Below, piece by piece: positions 34,544-45,570 of a stretch of DNA of 64,000 bases. The stretch's first letter is position 1. Each line of letters begins with the position of its first letter. A program made the position numbers and the translations under genes. Source of the stretch: Spinacia oleracea (taxonomy: Eukaryota; Streptophyta; Magnoliopsida; Caryophyllales; Amaranthaceae); the NCBI RefSeq assembly GCF_020520425.1, contig NC_079488.1, forward strand, positions 2,767,747-2,831,746, in the 5' to 3' direction. The notes beneath the pieces were generated by a model. It had not been told where the DNA came from, searched no databases, and saw nothing but the letters and a program-made list of their open reading frames with translations.

Positions 34544-37500
34544 TTATCCTTGTGCATATCTTTTTATTTTCTTCACAATTTTTTTTATTGATTCAGAATA
34601 AACAATCAGGCTGACGATCATATTAGGTACAGCCATCGCAATTGATGTGATAAGTAGATCATGAGCAACATGTTTCTTGTTCAGCACGGATATCAGAACA
34701 CAAACATAACTTGCAGCAGTCCAAACAAGGGAAGATGAGACCCAGAAAAGTATCATGGTTGGATCCTTTCTTAAAGAAACATAGATGCCAAAGCAACTAG
34801 CAAAAAAACTTACTGTGTTGCAAGCCAGGAAATAGATAGAGGACTTCCCACGTAACTGACCGTCCTCCCATATGGATTGTGGAAGGCTCATCAGTGCCTG
34901 AAAACTCACTGTTGCTATAAGTACCCCAACAACGAGCATGGCCTCCTTCGCCATCTTCTTCTCTTCATATTTTGCCTCAACTTGAGAGTTCATCTGAATG
35001 TCGGCCCCACATTCTTCACGACTTTGTCCTAAATTTTGAGAATATGCTTGAAACACTCCCGGTGCCTGCACATGTACGGAGTAGTACACTTCTATCACGA
35101 AAAACTCTAACAGAAGTAATACTTCCTACAAATTTTTGCCCTATTGATTGACACATATAAGAAGAAACTTCTCACCAAAAAAATAGAAGAAGAAACATTA
35201 TTCTCTTGTCTAATTTAAACTCCCTATTCCATGACTTAACCCGTGTCAAAGCATCAGAAACATTTTACAGCAAGTGGAGAGGTGTAATTCTATTTTACAT
35301 CAGTCATAATTCTCAGTTTTCTGAAGTGGGTGCTTTAATGTCCGCCAATACAATCAGGCATTAAGCATCTTATCAGCAAGGTGCTCAGAGAAAGATTTCA
35401 AGAAGACCAAGTATGAGACATTTTGGCAATACAATATTTACCATTTTACCATACCCAAGACCCCGCCCATCTCGAAATCTTGGTTCAACTCTTCGCTATT
35501 GAGTGAAAGACGCCTCTTCTTTGTATTTATTACGGTTTTTTCTCTATGAGTATCATAATTTGAATTGTCTTATTACTCTAGAGGAATTGCTTTCCTTTTT
35601 CAAAAAGAGGAATCAAAGATTACTCTTATTCCTATATAGTTTCCATGTATGTGAATAAGAATCCCTTTTTGTTTTTCTCTGCAACCAATCCTCTTATTTA
35701 CGACCAATATCTTTTGGAGCCCTTGTTGAACGAATATATTTCTGCGGAAAGCTAAGATATCTAGTAAAGGTTTTTATTAAGGATTTTGGGGTTATCTTCC
35801 AGTCAGGAGAACCTTTCCCATATTATGTTAGGTATCAAGGAAAATCAATTTTGGCTTCAAAAGCGACATCTCTTCCGATGCATGAATGGATATATTACCT
35901 TATCTATTTCGAACAATGTAATTTTTCTCTGTGATCTCAACCAAAAAGACTATCAATCGACTATCAAACCATTCCCTAAACTTTATGAGTTTTCTTTCAA
36001 GGGTGTGACTCAATTCTTCAGTAGTAATACAGGGTCAAATGTTAGAAAATTCATTCCTAATAGAGAATATTAGTAAGATGTTCGATACCATAGTTCCAAT
36101 TATTCCCTTGGTTGGGTCATTGGCTAAAGCCGAATTTTGTAATGTATTAGGGTATCCTGTTAGTAAATCGGTTTGGACCGATTTATCAGATTCTGATATT
36201 CTGGATCGATTTGGAAGTATATGTAGAAAATTTCTCATTATTATAGTGGCTCTTCAAGAAAAAAAAATGTATCGAATAAAGTATACACTTGGACTTTCTT
36301 TTGCTAGAACTTTGTCTCGTAAATACAAAAGTATTTTACGCGCTTTTTAAAAACATTAGGTTCAGAATTTTTAGAAGAATTCTTTGTTGAGGAAGAAAAA
36401 GCTCTTTCTTTGATCTTACCAAGAGATTCTTCTATCTCACGGGGATTATACAGGGATTATACAGAGGGCATATTTGGTATTTTGATATTATTTGTATTCA
36501 TAATTTGCCCAGTGATGAATGATTGATTATGAGATTGTCTAAATGAAATGGGAATTATCCCGAAACGAATGCAAGGATAAGATTGAAAAAATACATTCAT
36601 TTTTATATTGAAATGCTTATGCAATTAAGGGTTGATTTCGTTGAATATTCGACTTTGTTTGAGTTCCCCCGAGAAGGGAAATGAGTTTAAAATTTATACA
36701 TAGGGACAGTGTATAAAAAGGTGCGTCTGCTCTAAGGCGCAAGGCGATTGGAGCCGGCGCCTTTTATTGTCCAGGCGAGGCGATTTCGATGAGACGCACC
36801 TAAGGCGCAAAAAGGCGCACTTTGAGGCGCACCTACAAAGGCACACACCATTTTTTCACTTTTTTTTTTGTACTTTTTATTAGGGCGCCTCACTTCAATG
36901 AGGCGCACCGAGGCGCGCCTAAGGCGCTGGGAACTCCAAATCGCCTTGTTGCGCCTCGAGCCTTTTTATACATTGCATAGGGATGAGTTTAAAAGAAAAA
37001 GGGAGGTTACGATGATTTTTCAATCTTTTCTACTAGGTAATCTAGTATTCTTATGCATGAAGATAATCAATGGGCTGGATTGGTATTAGTCTGGAAAATA
37101 ATTGTGTTAGATCTAATGAGTACCTTGTGTCAGAATTCAGAAATTATGTACTCCCCTCTTTATTACTTGTGCCCACTATTTAGGCAGAATGTCTTCACCT
37201 ATTCCCCATAACAACATAAGATGGTTCTTTCCATGTTGATACATTTTGTTAGACCCCCGACAGATTTTGAAGAGAAATTGGCATGGGTTATTAAAAGTGG
37301 GAAGCATCTTGTTGTTGCATCGAAACATATGTTGACTAATCTGGCTAACATTTGTTGTTGATAAGAGTACTTTTCCTCTATATTTACCTTTTCAACATCA
37401 AATTTTACTTTGTTTTATTCATGGGATTTCAAGAATTCAAGTTCTTTTGGTATAGGCTGAAATTGAGAGAGTTTGTTTTTTATATACTCGTGTAAGTTTC

Positions 37501-40500
37501 TATAGGTTAGGAGAAAATCTAAAAGGCAAAGATTCTACAATGATTTGTTGGAGTTTCTTCCTCCAATGTTATGCTTCAAAAGAAGGAAATTTCTTTTGTC
37601 CCACATTGATAAAAAAAACCCCACTCTTTACCTACTTTAAATATACCATTACCCTTTAATGATTTGTCAGAAAACTAGAGAGGTGAGACTAGTAACAACA
37701 CACGTGGGTGCGCGCGCCGGGCCTTTGTAAAATAATGGTGCATGAATCAGCACAAGGAATGGGTTTAAAGTCTATAGCGTTTTGTATACTACTGCCATTC
37801 CTATTAATAAATGTGATGTAGTATTTTGTTTTACTGTCAAATTTGTTAGAAGATTAGAGAGGTCAGACCATAGATAAAAAATGCGGTATCGGTCACGGTC
37901 GCGGGATCGGTCGCGGAGTCTCGGTTGCGGAAATGATGCGTTAGTCGCGGACCGTGTCGCGGTTGTCGCATTGGAATTGGAAATTTGAAATAGAAGCCCC
38001 ATGTCAGCCCCACTCACTACCTGCCCTAGTCCCCTCCCCTAAACCGTACACAAATGAATTCCTTTGTCTACCTTCTCTTTTCTCTCTTGTTTTAGATTTG
38101 AAAATGGAGTTCTCTACTATATTTCAGTGGAGTTTCTCCATTTCTTTCCCTTTTTCTTTTCTTTTTGTCGAAAACATGGGGAATTCGGCTGAAAACCGAG
38201 TAGATGTGAGGTTTAATAACGTTTAACGCGGAAAAAATTCGTTCGAATCGGTTGAACCGGCCGAGATCTCGCCGTTTTTAAAAACACCTTTACAACTCGG
38301 GATATCTCGTATCGCCAGCCTCCAAAACCTTGTAAACTCGGGCGATACGAGTTAACTCGGGCTAGTTTTTACACCATGGGTCAGACTAGTAACCACACGC
38401 GTACGCGCCGGGCCAGGCTCGGGCGAGGGTGCGTTCGCGGCGGGTGGGCCTCCTTTTTTACTAACTGTCATTATTTTTGGTCGTGTAATCTTTGCATGAT
38501 TTACGTAACGGTTAATTGATTCCTTTGGCGATTCGATTTCCGTCAAAGATATTTTCCCGATTTGTTGTTTCAGTTACGGAATCAATCAAAGACTGATTGA
38601 TTGTGTTTCCGTCTTTTGGCTTGACCATTTTGGCTATAAAACTCCACCTTCCCTTCCAGAAAAGATACATAAAAAATAATCTCTTCATCTTCTCCGAAAT
38701 GAAAACACAAAACCACAAACCACAATTGTTCTGGGCATTGCTTAAGGGTGTTCTCAATCTAGTTATTCATCGTACACCGAAGGATTGGAGTCGTGTATCC
38801 CTGGGGTCGGTTGCTACGAGTCCGCGTGTACTTAGCGAGGAAAATTCGACTTTAGGGCAGTGATTGGTGTCACGCCACGACATTGTTACAGATAAGTTTG
38901 TTCTAATTATTGTTGTTATTAGTCATAGTTCCTACATGGTTTTCATTAAGGGAGTGTTTTAGTTTGGTGTAAAACGTTTTTCTAGAAACTGGAAAATGAT
39001 TTTCCCCCTTTCAAGGGGTGGAAAAAAACTCTCCAAAGGGTGAAAGATATTTTTCATTTGAAAGGAAAGGAAACCCTGTTTCCACTTTTTCTCCTTACCT
39101 CGCTTTTCTCTTTTCTCTCTTCTCTCTTCCTAGCAATCCTCACCCATCTACTCTTATTTTCCTTTTCTCCATGAATTTCGTGTAAGGAAACAAACAAAGG
39201 AAAAGTAGTTTGGAAACAAACAAAGGAAAACTAGCTTGGAATGTGTCTTTACTTGAAAAATCAATTTTCATTGAAAACGTTTTCGGCAAACCAAACGGAG
39301 CCTAAAAGAAGTACTCCCACAATGCACTGCCAACTAAGGATACTTAGAATTCATTATTTCTTGTTCATTTTTTGGTGAGAAACCTACGACCCCCAACCGA
39401 CCTAGGTGAACATGCCCTAACCACCACCAGTCCACTACCCACAATGTCTCCACGAGCACTCAAATTCGTGACCCCTAGTTCATAACGTGTGTGCTCACCT
39501 GGCTTATGTATGTTTGCTTGTGCTTACAAATATGTATATTTTCTCACATGTGTAACATTTTTGGGTGTAACATTTTTGGGTGCCCAACTAGTCAAGTTCC
39601 CCTACGAGACTATAATTCAAAGTATCAACTATCAACTGCATATCCATTTTAATTTCTAATTCTAATGATTAACAGCAGTTAAGCTATTAAGGGTTTAGGG
39701 CTAAGTATCGAATCAATAAGAGTTGTTAGGAAGTTATTAGTTTAAGTGTACTATTGATAGGTCAATTAATATGAAGTGTGTTGTTGATATAAGCTATTAA
39801 TTATTAAAAGTATACAAATAGGATTTCTTGCTTCTTAACCAAGGTTTCAGGTTCGAGTCTTGGGTATAATGGAAAAAAATTCAGCTGGGAGGGATGATGC
39901 CCATCAAGGTACCCATAAAAACTCCCGTGGAAGATTAGTCCACTCCCTGAAGACGGTGTGAACTCCTCGTAGTAGAACCCAAAAAACTAATAGGATTTTC
40001 CCTAAAAATTATAAAAGATTGATATTTATTAGAACATTCATTGACACGACTCAAACAAGACCCCTTTCTCTCTCTCTCTCTCCTCATACTCTCCCATCTC
40101 CACTGATCTCTCTTCTCATCACTCATCCCACCACCCATGTTTCAGCCGCTCGATCTTTCATTCCATGCCAAAAATCTTACCTACTCCTACATTAATAATC
40201 GAATTTGTCCCCTAAAGGCCCGTTCAGTATCATTTTTTGTTTCTAGTTTTCTATATTTTTCACAAAACTAAAAACCAAAATATGAAAACCACAAAGAGTA
40301 ATTTCTCATATTTTGTTGTCTGTTTTCAAAATCAACGTGATTACTATAGGTAAGATTATTTTTTAGTTCATTATTCAATCTAAATCATTGGAAACCCGAC
40401 CCCCCTTACCCTGCTTCGTGCGGGAGCCTTTTTGAGGGAATGGGGTAATGATAATGATGTATTCAATCTAAATCATACGACTTATCAAACCAAAAAAACA

Positions 40501-41280
40501 AAAAACTAAAAACTAAAAACTAAAAGTGATACCGAACGAGCCTTAAGTTAGCTGGTAAAGTCTGGATTTGGACAATATGATTTGTTTAAAATAAAAATAA
40601 TTAAAATTAAAGGGCCTAATTTGCAATTAATCACAGTTTAGAAGAGTACGGAGTATAAATTTGAAAAGAAAAAAAAAAGTAGATCTAAACATTTTAGAAG
40701 GATTATATTGAGGTTTGGATCTAATTAATACCTGAGTTTTAGAAGCAAGAAATAATTGAACCGCATCTCCTTGGGTAAATCCAACCCCCTGTTGATCAAA
40801 CACAGTAATCACATCGCGCTGCTTGCATTTATCAGCGATTCGAAGAGGAGTTTCACCCATTGAATTAACGAGTTCTGGATTTGTAGTTAACAACAATCTC
40901 ACAACATCAACCCTTCCATAGTAAGCAGCATAATGAAGGGGTGTTGAACCTTGAGCATCACCAATGAGAGAAAGCTTATCATTATCATCATCGAAATCTA
41001 AAAGCATCTTCACAAGTTCAAAATGACCTTTAGCTGCAGCCATATGGAGTGCATTGAGGCCCTTTTCACGGTTGTTCTTCTGTTTTACCAACCATGGTGC
41101 GTGCTTCAACAGCTCCTTTGCGAACTCTGCTTTCCCAGATAAGGCTGCAATATGGAGTGGAGTTTTACTGAAGGGGGTTAAATAATTGTCAAGTAACATT
41201 GGATTTTCTTCCATCAATTCCTGCAACTTGGAGATGTTCCCCTCACTTGCTGCCTTCAACACTGCCTTGTCTTCTTCCAT
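34544..41280 (-). CDS. Ankyrin-repeat/PGG-domain membrane protein (ITN1/ACD6-like family), two visible exons
   Basis: Exon 1 is 41280-40732 (183 aa) and the last exon 35065-34544 (173 aa); both junctions are phase 0, with donor CAG/GTATTA and acceptor TGCAG/GCACC. Exon 1 has ankyrin repeats at about residues 38-70, 74-104, 111-140 and a degenerate fourth at 141-165 ([40 protein letters not shown]). The last exon has a charged linker, then a PGG-type block ([20 protein letters not shown]) and four hydrophobic helices. The namesake Pro-Gly-Gly is absent: [10 protein letters not shown] stands in its place. Proteins of this build act at membranes in stress and immune signalling. Joining the exons over a 5.7 kb intron is inference from phase, strand and family architecture. 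Extra small exons, or two broken genes, remain possible. Without splicing, the ankyrin frame alone would end at 40627. Confidence 0.72.
35460..36522 (+). pseudogene. matK: matK pseudogene (5'-truncated, plastid-derived)
   Basis: Conceptual translation across frames shows maturase K segments: [106 protein letters not shown], ending in TGA at 36520-36522. It has several in-frame stops (for example early TGA and TAA codons) and frameshifts. About 1.06 kb of the usual 1.5 kb is present. It cannot function in the nucleus. Confidence 0.92.
36707..36975. mobile_element. hAT-like MITE with perfect 8-bp target duplication, GGCGC-rich
   Basis: 269 bp flanked by CATAGGGA on both sides (36699-36706 and 36976-36983). 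Ends CAGTGTATAAAAAGG and CCTTTTTATACATTG are inverted with one mismatch. The interior is packed with AAGGCGCA/GGCGCACC motifs. An 8-bp duplication with CA.TG ends fits the hAT superfamily. Confidence 0.93.
37012..37097 (+). pseudogene. ycf1: ycf1 5'-end fragment (plastid-derived)
   Basis: Starts ATG and reads [18 protein letters not shown], the plastid Ycf1 start, then jumps directly to GLDWY/GLVLVW, which matches sequence much further on in Ycf1. The internal part is deleted. The remnant is about 86 bp. Confidence 0.8.
37869..38378. mobile_element. hAT-like MITE, family CATRG, 8-bp target duplication
   Basis: 510 bp flanked by GGTCAGAC (37861-37868 and 38379-38386). Ends CATAGATAAAAAATGCGG and CTAGTTTTTACACCATG are inverted (CATRG plus A-rich stretch). 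The interior is rich in CGCGG/GTCGCGG and TCGGGCGATACGAG motifs. Same family as 52071-52560. A paralogous unoccupied site may exist near 37680 (GAGGTGAGACTAGTAAC). Confidence 0.9.
38387..38949. other. Intronic DNA of the ankyrin-PGG gene, no feature
   Basis: It begins with ACTAGTAACCACACGCGTAC, resembling 37685-37722, and continues without recognisable coding or repeat structure. Confidence 0.5.
38950..39302. mobile_element. Tourist/PIF-type MITE
   Basis: 353 bp flanked by TAA (38947-38949 and 39303-39305). Ends GGGAGTGTTTTAGTTTGG and CAAACCAAACGGAGCC are inverted. The interior GTAAAACGTTTTTC and GGAAAATGATTTTCC relate it to 19141-19448. Confidence 0.75.
39810..39985 (+). mobile_element. SINE (tRNA-related, Au-like)
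   Basis: B-box-like GGTTCGAGTCTTGG at 39850, followed by GCTGGGAGGGATGATGCCC and a body typical of Au-type plant SINEs. Ends are approximate. Confidence 0.5.
40216..40543. mobile_element. Tourist/PIF-type MITE
   Basis: 328 bp flanked by TAA (40213-40215 and 40544-40546). Ends AGGCCCGTTCAGTATCATTT and AAAGTGATACCGAACGAGCCT are inverted. It lies in the large ankyrin-PGG intron, about 190 bp from exon 1. Confidence 0.88.
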
Positions 41281-41550
41281 AACGAGTGATTTTTCGGAAT
41301 TGAAGATGAAGATACCGAATTGCTGGAAGTAGTGGGAAATATATTATTAATTATTATAGATACAGGTCTGAGAAATTAACATAAAAACCATGGAAATATG
41401 TTTTGAACTACTCCGTACTCTTGAGAAATTTCTAAACAATTTCGTTTTTTTTATAATATTTCTAAACAATTTCGTTGATTCACGAGTAGCATTATCGTAA
41501 ATAAGTATTTTTTTTATTAGTTACTTATTCGGCTTTGAGGGCGCAAATTT

Positions 41551-43860
41551 GATGGTGCAGGGGCGTGCACCGTGCTCTTGGTGCACTGGTATCAAAACGA
41601 CAGCCATTAAATACAAAATGTGCGTTTTTTATTAAATTTGGAGAAGAAAATAACATCTTTTGTTGAACAAAAGAACAAACGAACTTTTTCTAATGGAAAA
41701 TTCTCAAGTATTGGTTGATTTTTCTACTTCAATATCAAATTCTATTGATTCTTCTTCTTCAAATTTGAATTCCTCAGCTGATAATCAGATTTGTGAAGGT
41801 AAGTTTTCAATTTTTTTAATAACGAATTACATGTTTTGATGATTTTGATTTCGCAGTTATCGTGTTTTTTATTATTTAGATCAGTTTGATTTCTCAATTA
41901 CTTTAATTAATGTATTTAGATTATATATTTTGATGATTATGATTTCGCAATTACTTCGCAATTTCGCAATTATTTCGCAGTTCTTTTGTTACTGTTTTGA
42001 AATTCTTTATAGTTGTTCGTTTCTCTATCTTAATATGTTCGTTTAGGCTTTGTTGTTGTTCTTTTATGTATTGGTAATGTTCTTTGTATCTTTTATTAGT
42101 ATTCACGCATATTTTGAATGTTATTTTTTTTTACTTTTGTTGTTCTTTCTCATATGTTGCTTTTTCCCCCTGTAGTTTTCTGTTTTTATTAATTTTGAGT
42201 TTTTTGTTCTTTTATTTATGGTTTTTTGTTCTCTTTAGGTTTTCAACGTTTTTTTTTTAAAAATTTTCAAGTATTATTATCAATATTTGATTATCTTGTT
42301 CTATTTATCCTGCATTTTTCTCATGATGTTCTTTTTATAAAATTTAAAATGAGAACGAATATGTTCTTTTCATATTTGTACGAAAAAAACAAGTGCACCC
42401 TTCTGATTATGAACACTGCTTATATTTCTTCTTCTCCATCCTCCTCTTTTTATTTTATTTTATTTTTCATTTTCTATATATATAATATTTCTCCTACTGA
42501 ATTCAATCATTTCTCATTTTAAAACACATTTTAGAGAGAGAAAGGGGAGAGGTTTTATTTTCTCTCAACAAAAGAGAGATTTTATGAGAGAGAAAGTTCG
42601 AAATACATTTTCTCCTCCTTCTATCTCTAACACGTGATTTTAATTGAATTTAGTTTATCGAAAACTAGCTAATTAAGCAAAATACTAGTTTAATTTCGTT
42701 AGTTTTTGTATTTTTTAATCGATTCAAAGATATTGATGATGCTGATGAATGTGCATCGGGTGATTAAGGTACACTTCCTTGTTCTTATTTCTATGTTCTT
42801 TTTAAATTCTAATGTTCTTTCTTATAACATATTATTTATGTGTCATCAGCATTTTTTGTTCTTTTATATCATCAGTAATTGTTCTTTTACATATTTACAG
42901 TGTTGTGTTGAGTTATTTTTGATAAATAAAATAACGGAATTAAAACACATTTTTAATCTTAAAAATAAATTGTATTAGAAGTACAATAACTTACTTTTAA
43001 AAGAACATACATATAATTCTTTCTTTGAAATATAATTTTCGTCCTTTCAAGTATCGTCGTTTTATTAAAAGAACAAAAAGACCTTTTAAAAGAACATTAA
43101 TCTTAAAAATAATGTTGTTTTTTTTCCAGACTTTGTGGTTCTTTTTCATTTACATTCTTTAAATAAAATAGTTATTTTGTTGTTCTTTTACTTTTGTTTA
43201 TTGTTCTTTTCTTTTACGTTTGTTGTTCTTTCTCATATGTTGCTTTTTTCCCTGTAGTTTTCTGTTTTTATTAATTTTGAGTTTTTTGTTCTTTATTTAA
43301 TGGTTTATGTTCTTTTTAGGTTTTTTAACCCTTTTTTTTTAATTTTTCAAGTATTATTATCAATATTTGATTATCTTGTTCTATTTATCCTACATTTTTC
43401 TCATGATCTTCTTTTTATAAAATTTTAAATGATAACGAATATGTTCTTTTTATATTTGTACATTTTGTCTGATTTGTTACTATTAGTGTTTTACTTGATA
43501 TGTTCTTTTCATGTTTTTGTTAATGTTCTTTTAATTTACTTTATTATGTTCTTTCTGATTTTTTTTTTGTTTTTTCTGTTGCATTTTTCACATGATGTTC
43601 TTTTTGAAAAATAGTTGTTCTTTTTATAATTTATCAGGAGAGAGAATATATTATTTTCGTTTTTTACATTTTCTATGGTTTTTTAACATTAGTGTTCTTT
43701 TCAGGTTTTGGTTAATGTTCTTTTCATTTACTCTATCATGTTCTTTCTGTTTAGTTTATTATGTTCTTTTTCATTTTTTTTGCTTTTTTGCGTTTTGTTT
43801 TAATATTTTTGCGTTTTGGTGCAGGTGCACATAGATCTACGTGCATGCCCCTGCACCATC
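41551..43860. mobile_element. 2.3 kb inverted-repeat element, MULE-like
   Basis: Left end GATGGTGCAGGGGCGTGCAC and right end GTGCATGCCCCTGCACCATC are inverted. Inside the left end, at 41694, an ORF starts MENSQVLVDFST and runs through SSSSNLNSSADNQICEG to a clean donor GAAG/GTAAG at about 41801. This looks like the first exon of a lost transposase gene. The rest is T-rich with many TTGTTCTTT/ATGTTCTTTT units; 42120-42500 and 43190-43460 are internal near-duplicates. No standard duplication was found, but an imperfect 22-bp direct repeat flanks it (41532-41553 and 43869-43890). Confidence 0.65.
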
Positions 43861-43970
43861 CGCGCGTTGCTTTGAGGGTCCTAATTTGATTTAATTTTTA
43901 TGTTTTGAATATTTTTCGTTCATATCTGTCTATCAGAGCAGTTTCCTTCGATATTGCATAAGAACGTTAA

Positions 43971-44304
43971 GGGCATGTTCGGCAGTAGCGTTTGAGGTAG
44001 CGGGTAGCGTTTTGACCTAGTCAAGACGCTACTTGTAAAAGGCAAGGTAGCAGTTTAGGTAGCGGTTAGCGGTAGAGGTAGCGTTTGGGTAGCTTTTGTC
44101 AAACGTTAAAATTAATAGCTTTTGAAAAATTTATAATAATGTTTTAAAAAATATTCTACCTTTTATTTTATTTTAGAATATCAACCGCTACTTTTACCGA
44201 ACACACATATCAGTTAGCCGCTACTTTGACAGTTAACCGTTACCCGCTACCATTCACCGCTACCCGCTATTCAACCGCTACCGCTAATTTTGCCGAACAG
44301 GGCC
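43971..44304. mobile_element. Tourist/PIF-type MITE with GTAGCGGTAG-type repeats
   Basis: 334 bp flanked by TAA (43968-43970 and 44305-44307). Ends GGGCATGTTCGGCAGTAGCG and TGCCGAACAGGGCC are inverted; the interior is built of GGTAGCGGTTAGCGG and its complement. Same family as 45571-45943. Confidence 0.88.
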
Positions 44305-44351
44305 TAAATTCCCAAAATGCGTCATTTTCTAACTTAACTAATTGTCTGACA

Positions 44352-44378
44352 CGTGCAAGGCACGAGCTACTGGGCTAG
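44352..44378 (+). mobile_element. Helitron-like 3' terminus
   Basis: Perfect hairpin CGTGC-AAG-GCACG, 10 nt spacer, then CTAG followed by T. The 5' end was not identified. Confidence 0.5.
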
Positions 44379-45570
44379 TCTTATGATATAAGATATCTTT
44401 ATATGTGTTATTTTTTAATATTTGGGTAGTTTTTTAATGTTTAGTTTTTTGTTTTAATGTTATATATGTAGTAAGAGTAGTTATTATGTAATTTAGCCAA
44501 AATAGGTGACAACTACATTAAAATAATTAATCTATAAAACGAACAGAAAACATATGTATTTTATGGATAAATTAGTGATGTAAAAGGTATTACATGTTTT
44601 GTTATCTATACAAGACTATATGACAAATATTTGCTTGGAGTAATTGTATAGCATCCGCAAGGATAATTCAGATAATTCGCCTAGTTTTTATTTCCTCGTA
44701 AAACAAAAAAAATACAAGAGTTGTCCGACAAATATAATGCAGCCACCTGAGGAACATTGGTGCTAAATCGTAATGCGTGAATTTGTCCATGCCCAAACTT
44801 GAACCTCGCTATATGATTCCTAAAATATATAATCCAATATAGTCATGTACAAATATTTAACCTTTAAAATATAATCATACTACTACCTCATAAATCATAA
44901 GAAATACAGTACAGATAAGTGCACCTATAATAAAGTACTCCGTATGATATTTAACTGATATTCAAATTAAGGAAATATCTATAAACAACTTTTTTGTGCG
45001 TTTTCTATCATCTATCTTCGATGTATACATGATGCGATTTGGTACGTAACACTCTCCGTAGTAATACTACTACGGCCATTAAACTCAAGTAATTTCACTG
45101 ATAATTTGCCTGCGAAAAATTATTGAGTATGGTTCAATAAATTAGACGCCAACAAAAGTATAATTATGAACCAAAATAACCTGAAATTGTTTTCAATATG
45201 TATGCAAATCGTTTTATTCAAATGTTGAAACTTCACTTCTTATAAAGATAAAGCCAGAAGATGAACCACTGACATCAGTGTTAATCTCGCCGAATTTCCC
45301 CTGCTTTCTTCAACTGTTAATTGACCCATGTTTTCGCTGATATTTGTCTCGACAAAGCTGGCTAAGGCAAAATGATGATCAACTCGTATGTTTTAGCCAT
45401 TAGAAGTATTGTACTCTTGTATATGCATTTAAAGCCACATTTGACACTAGAGAAGGACAATCTTTTTTTTAATGAACCATGCATGCTAAAGTTTCAATGG
45501 TACAATTTTTTTTTACAACAAAGTACAACAGAAGTTAAACAATCGCTACCTCTACCTCACCTGCTACTTC
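44379..45570. other. Intergenic, no recognisable feature
   Basis: AT-rich DNA with no coding sequence, terminal repeat or RNA gene that I can support. Confidence 0.6.

Larger units (their letters stand above)
35450..37097 (+). other. Nuclear plastid DNA insertion (NUPT): matK/trnK region joined to ycf1
   Basis: Plastid-like DNA lies inside the ankyrin-PGG intron. It comprises the 3' two thirds of matK, the adjoining trnK-intron tail to the CATAGGGA near 36706, then the start of ycf1. These are not neighbours in plastid genomes, so the insert is a mosaic. A hAT-like element (36707-36975) sits at the join. Many stops and indels show age. The left edge is approximate. Confidence 0.85.

Noticed and set aside
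36868..37089. Frame of 73 codons starting [13 protein letters not shown]
   Set aside because: A chance join of the hAT-like element interior and the ycf1 fragment.
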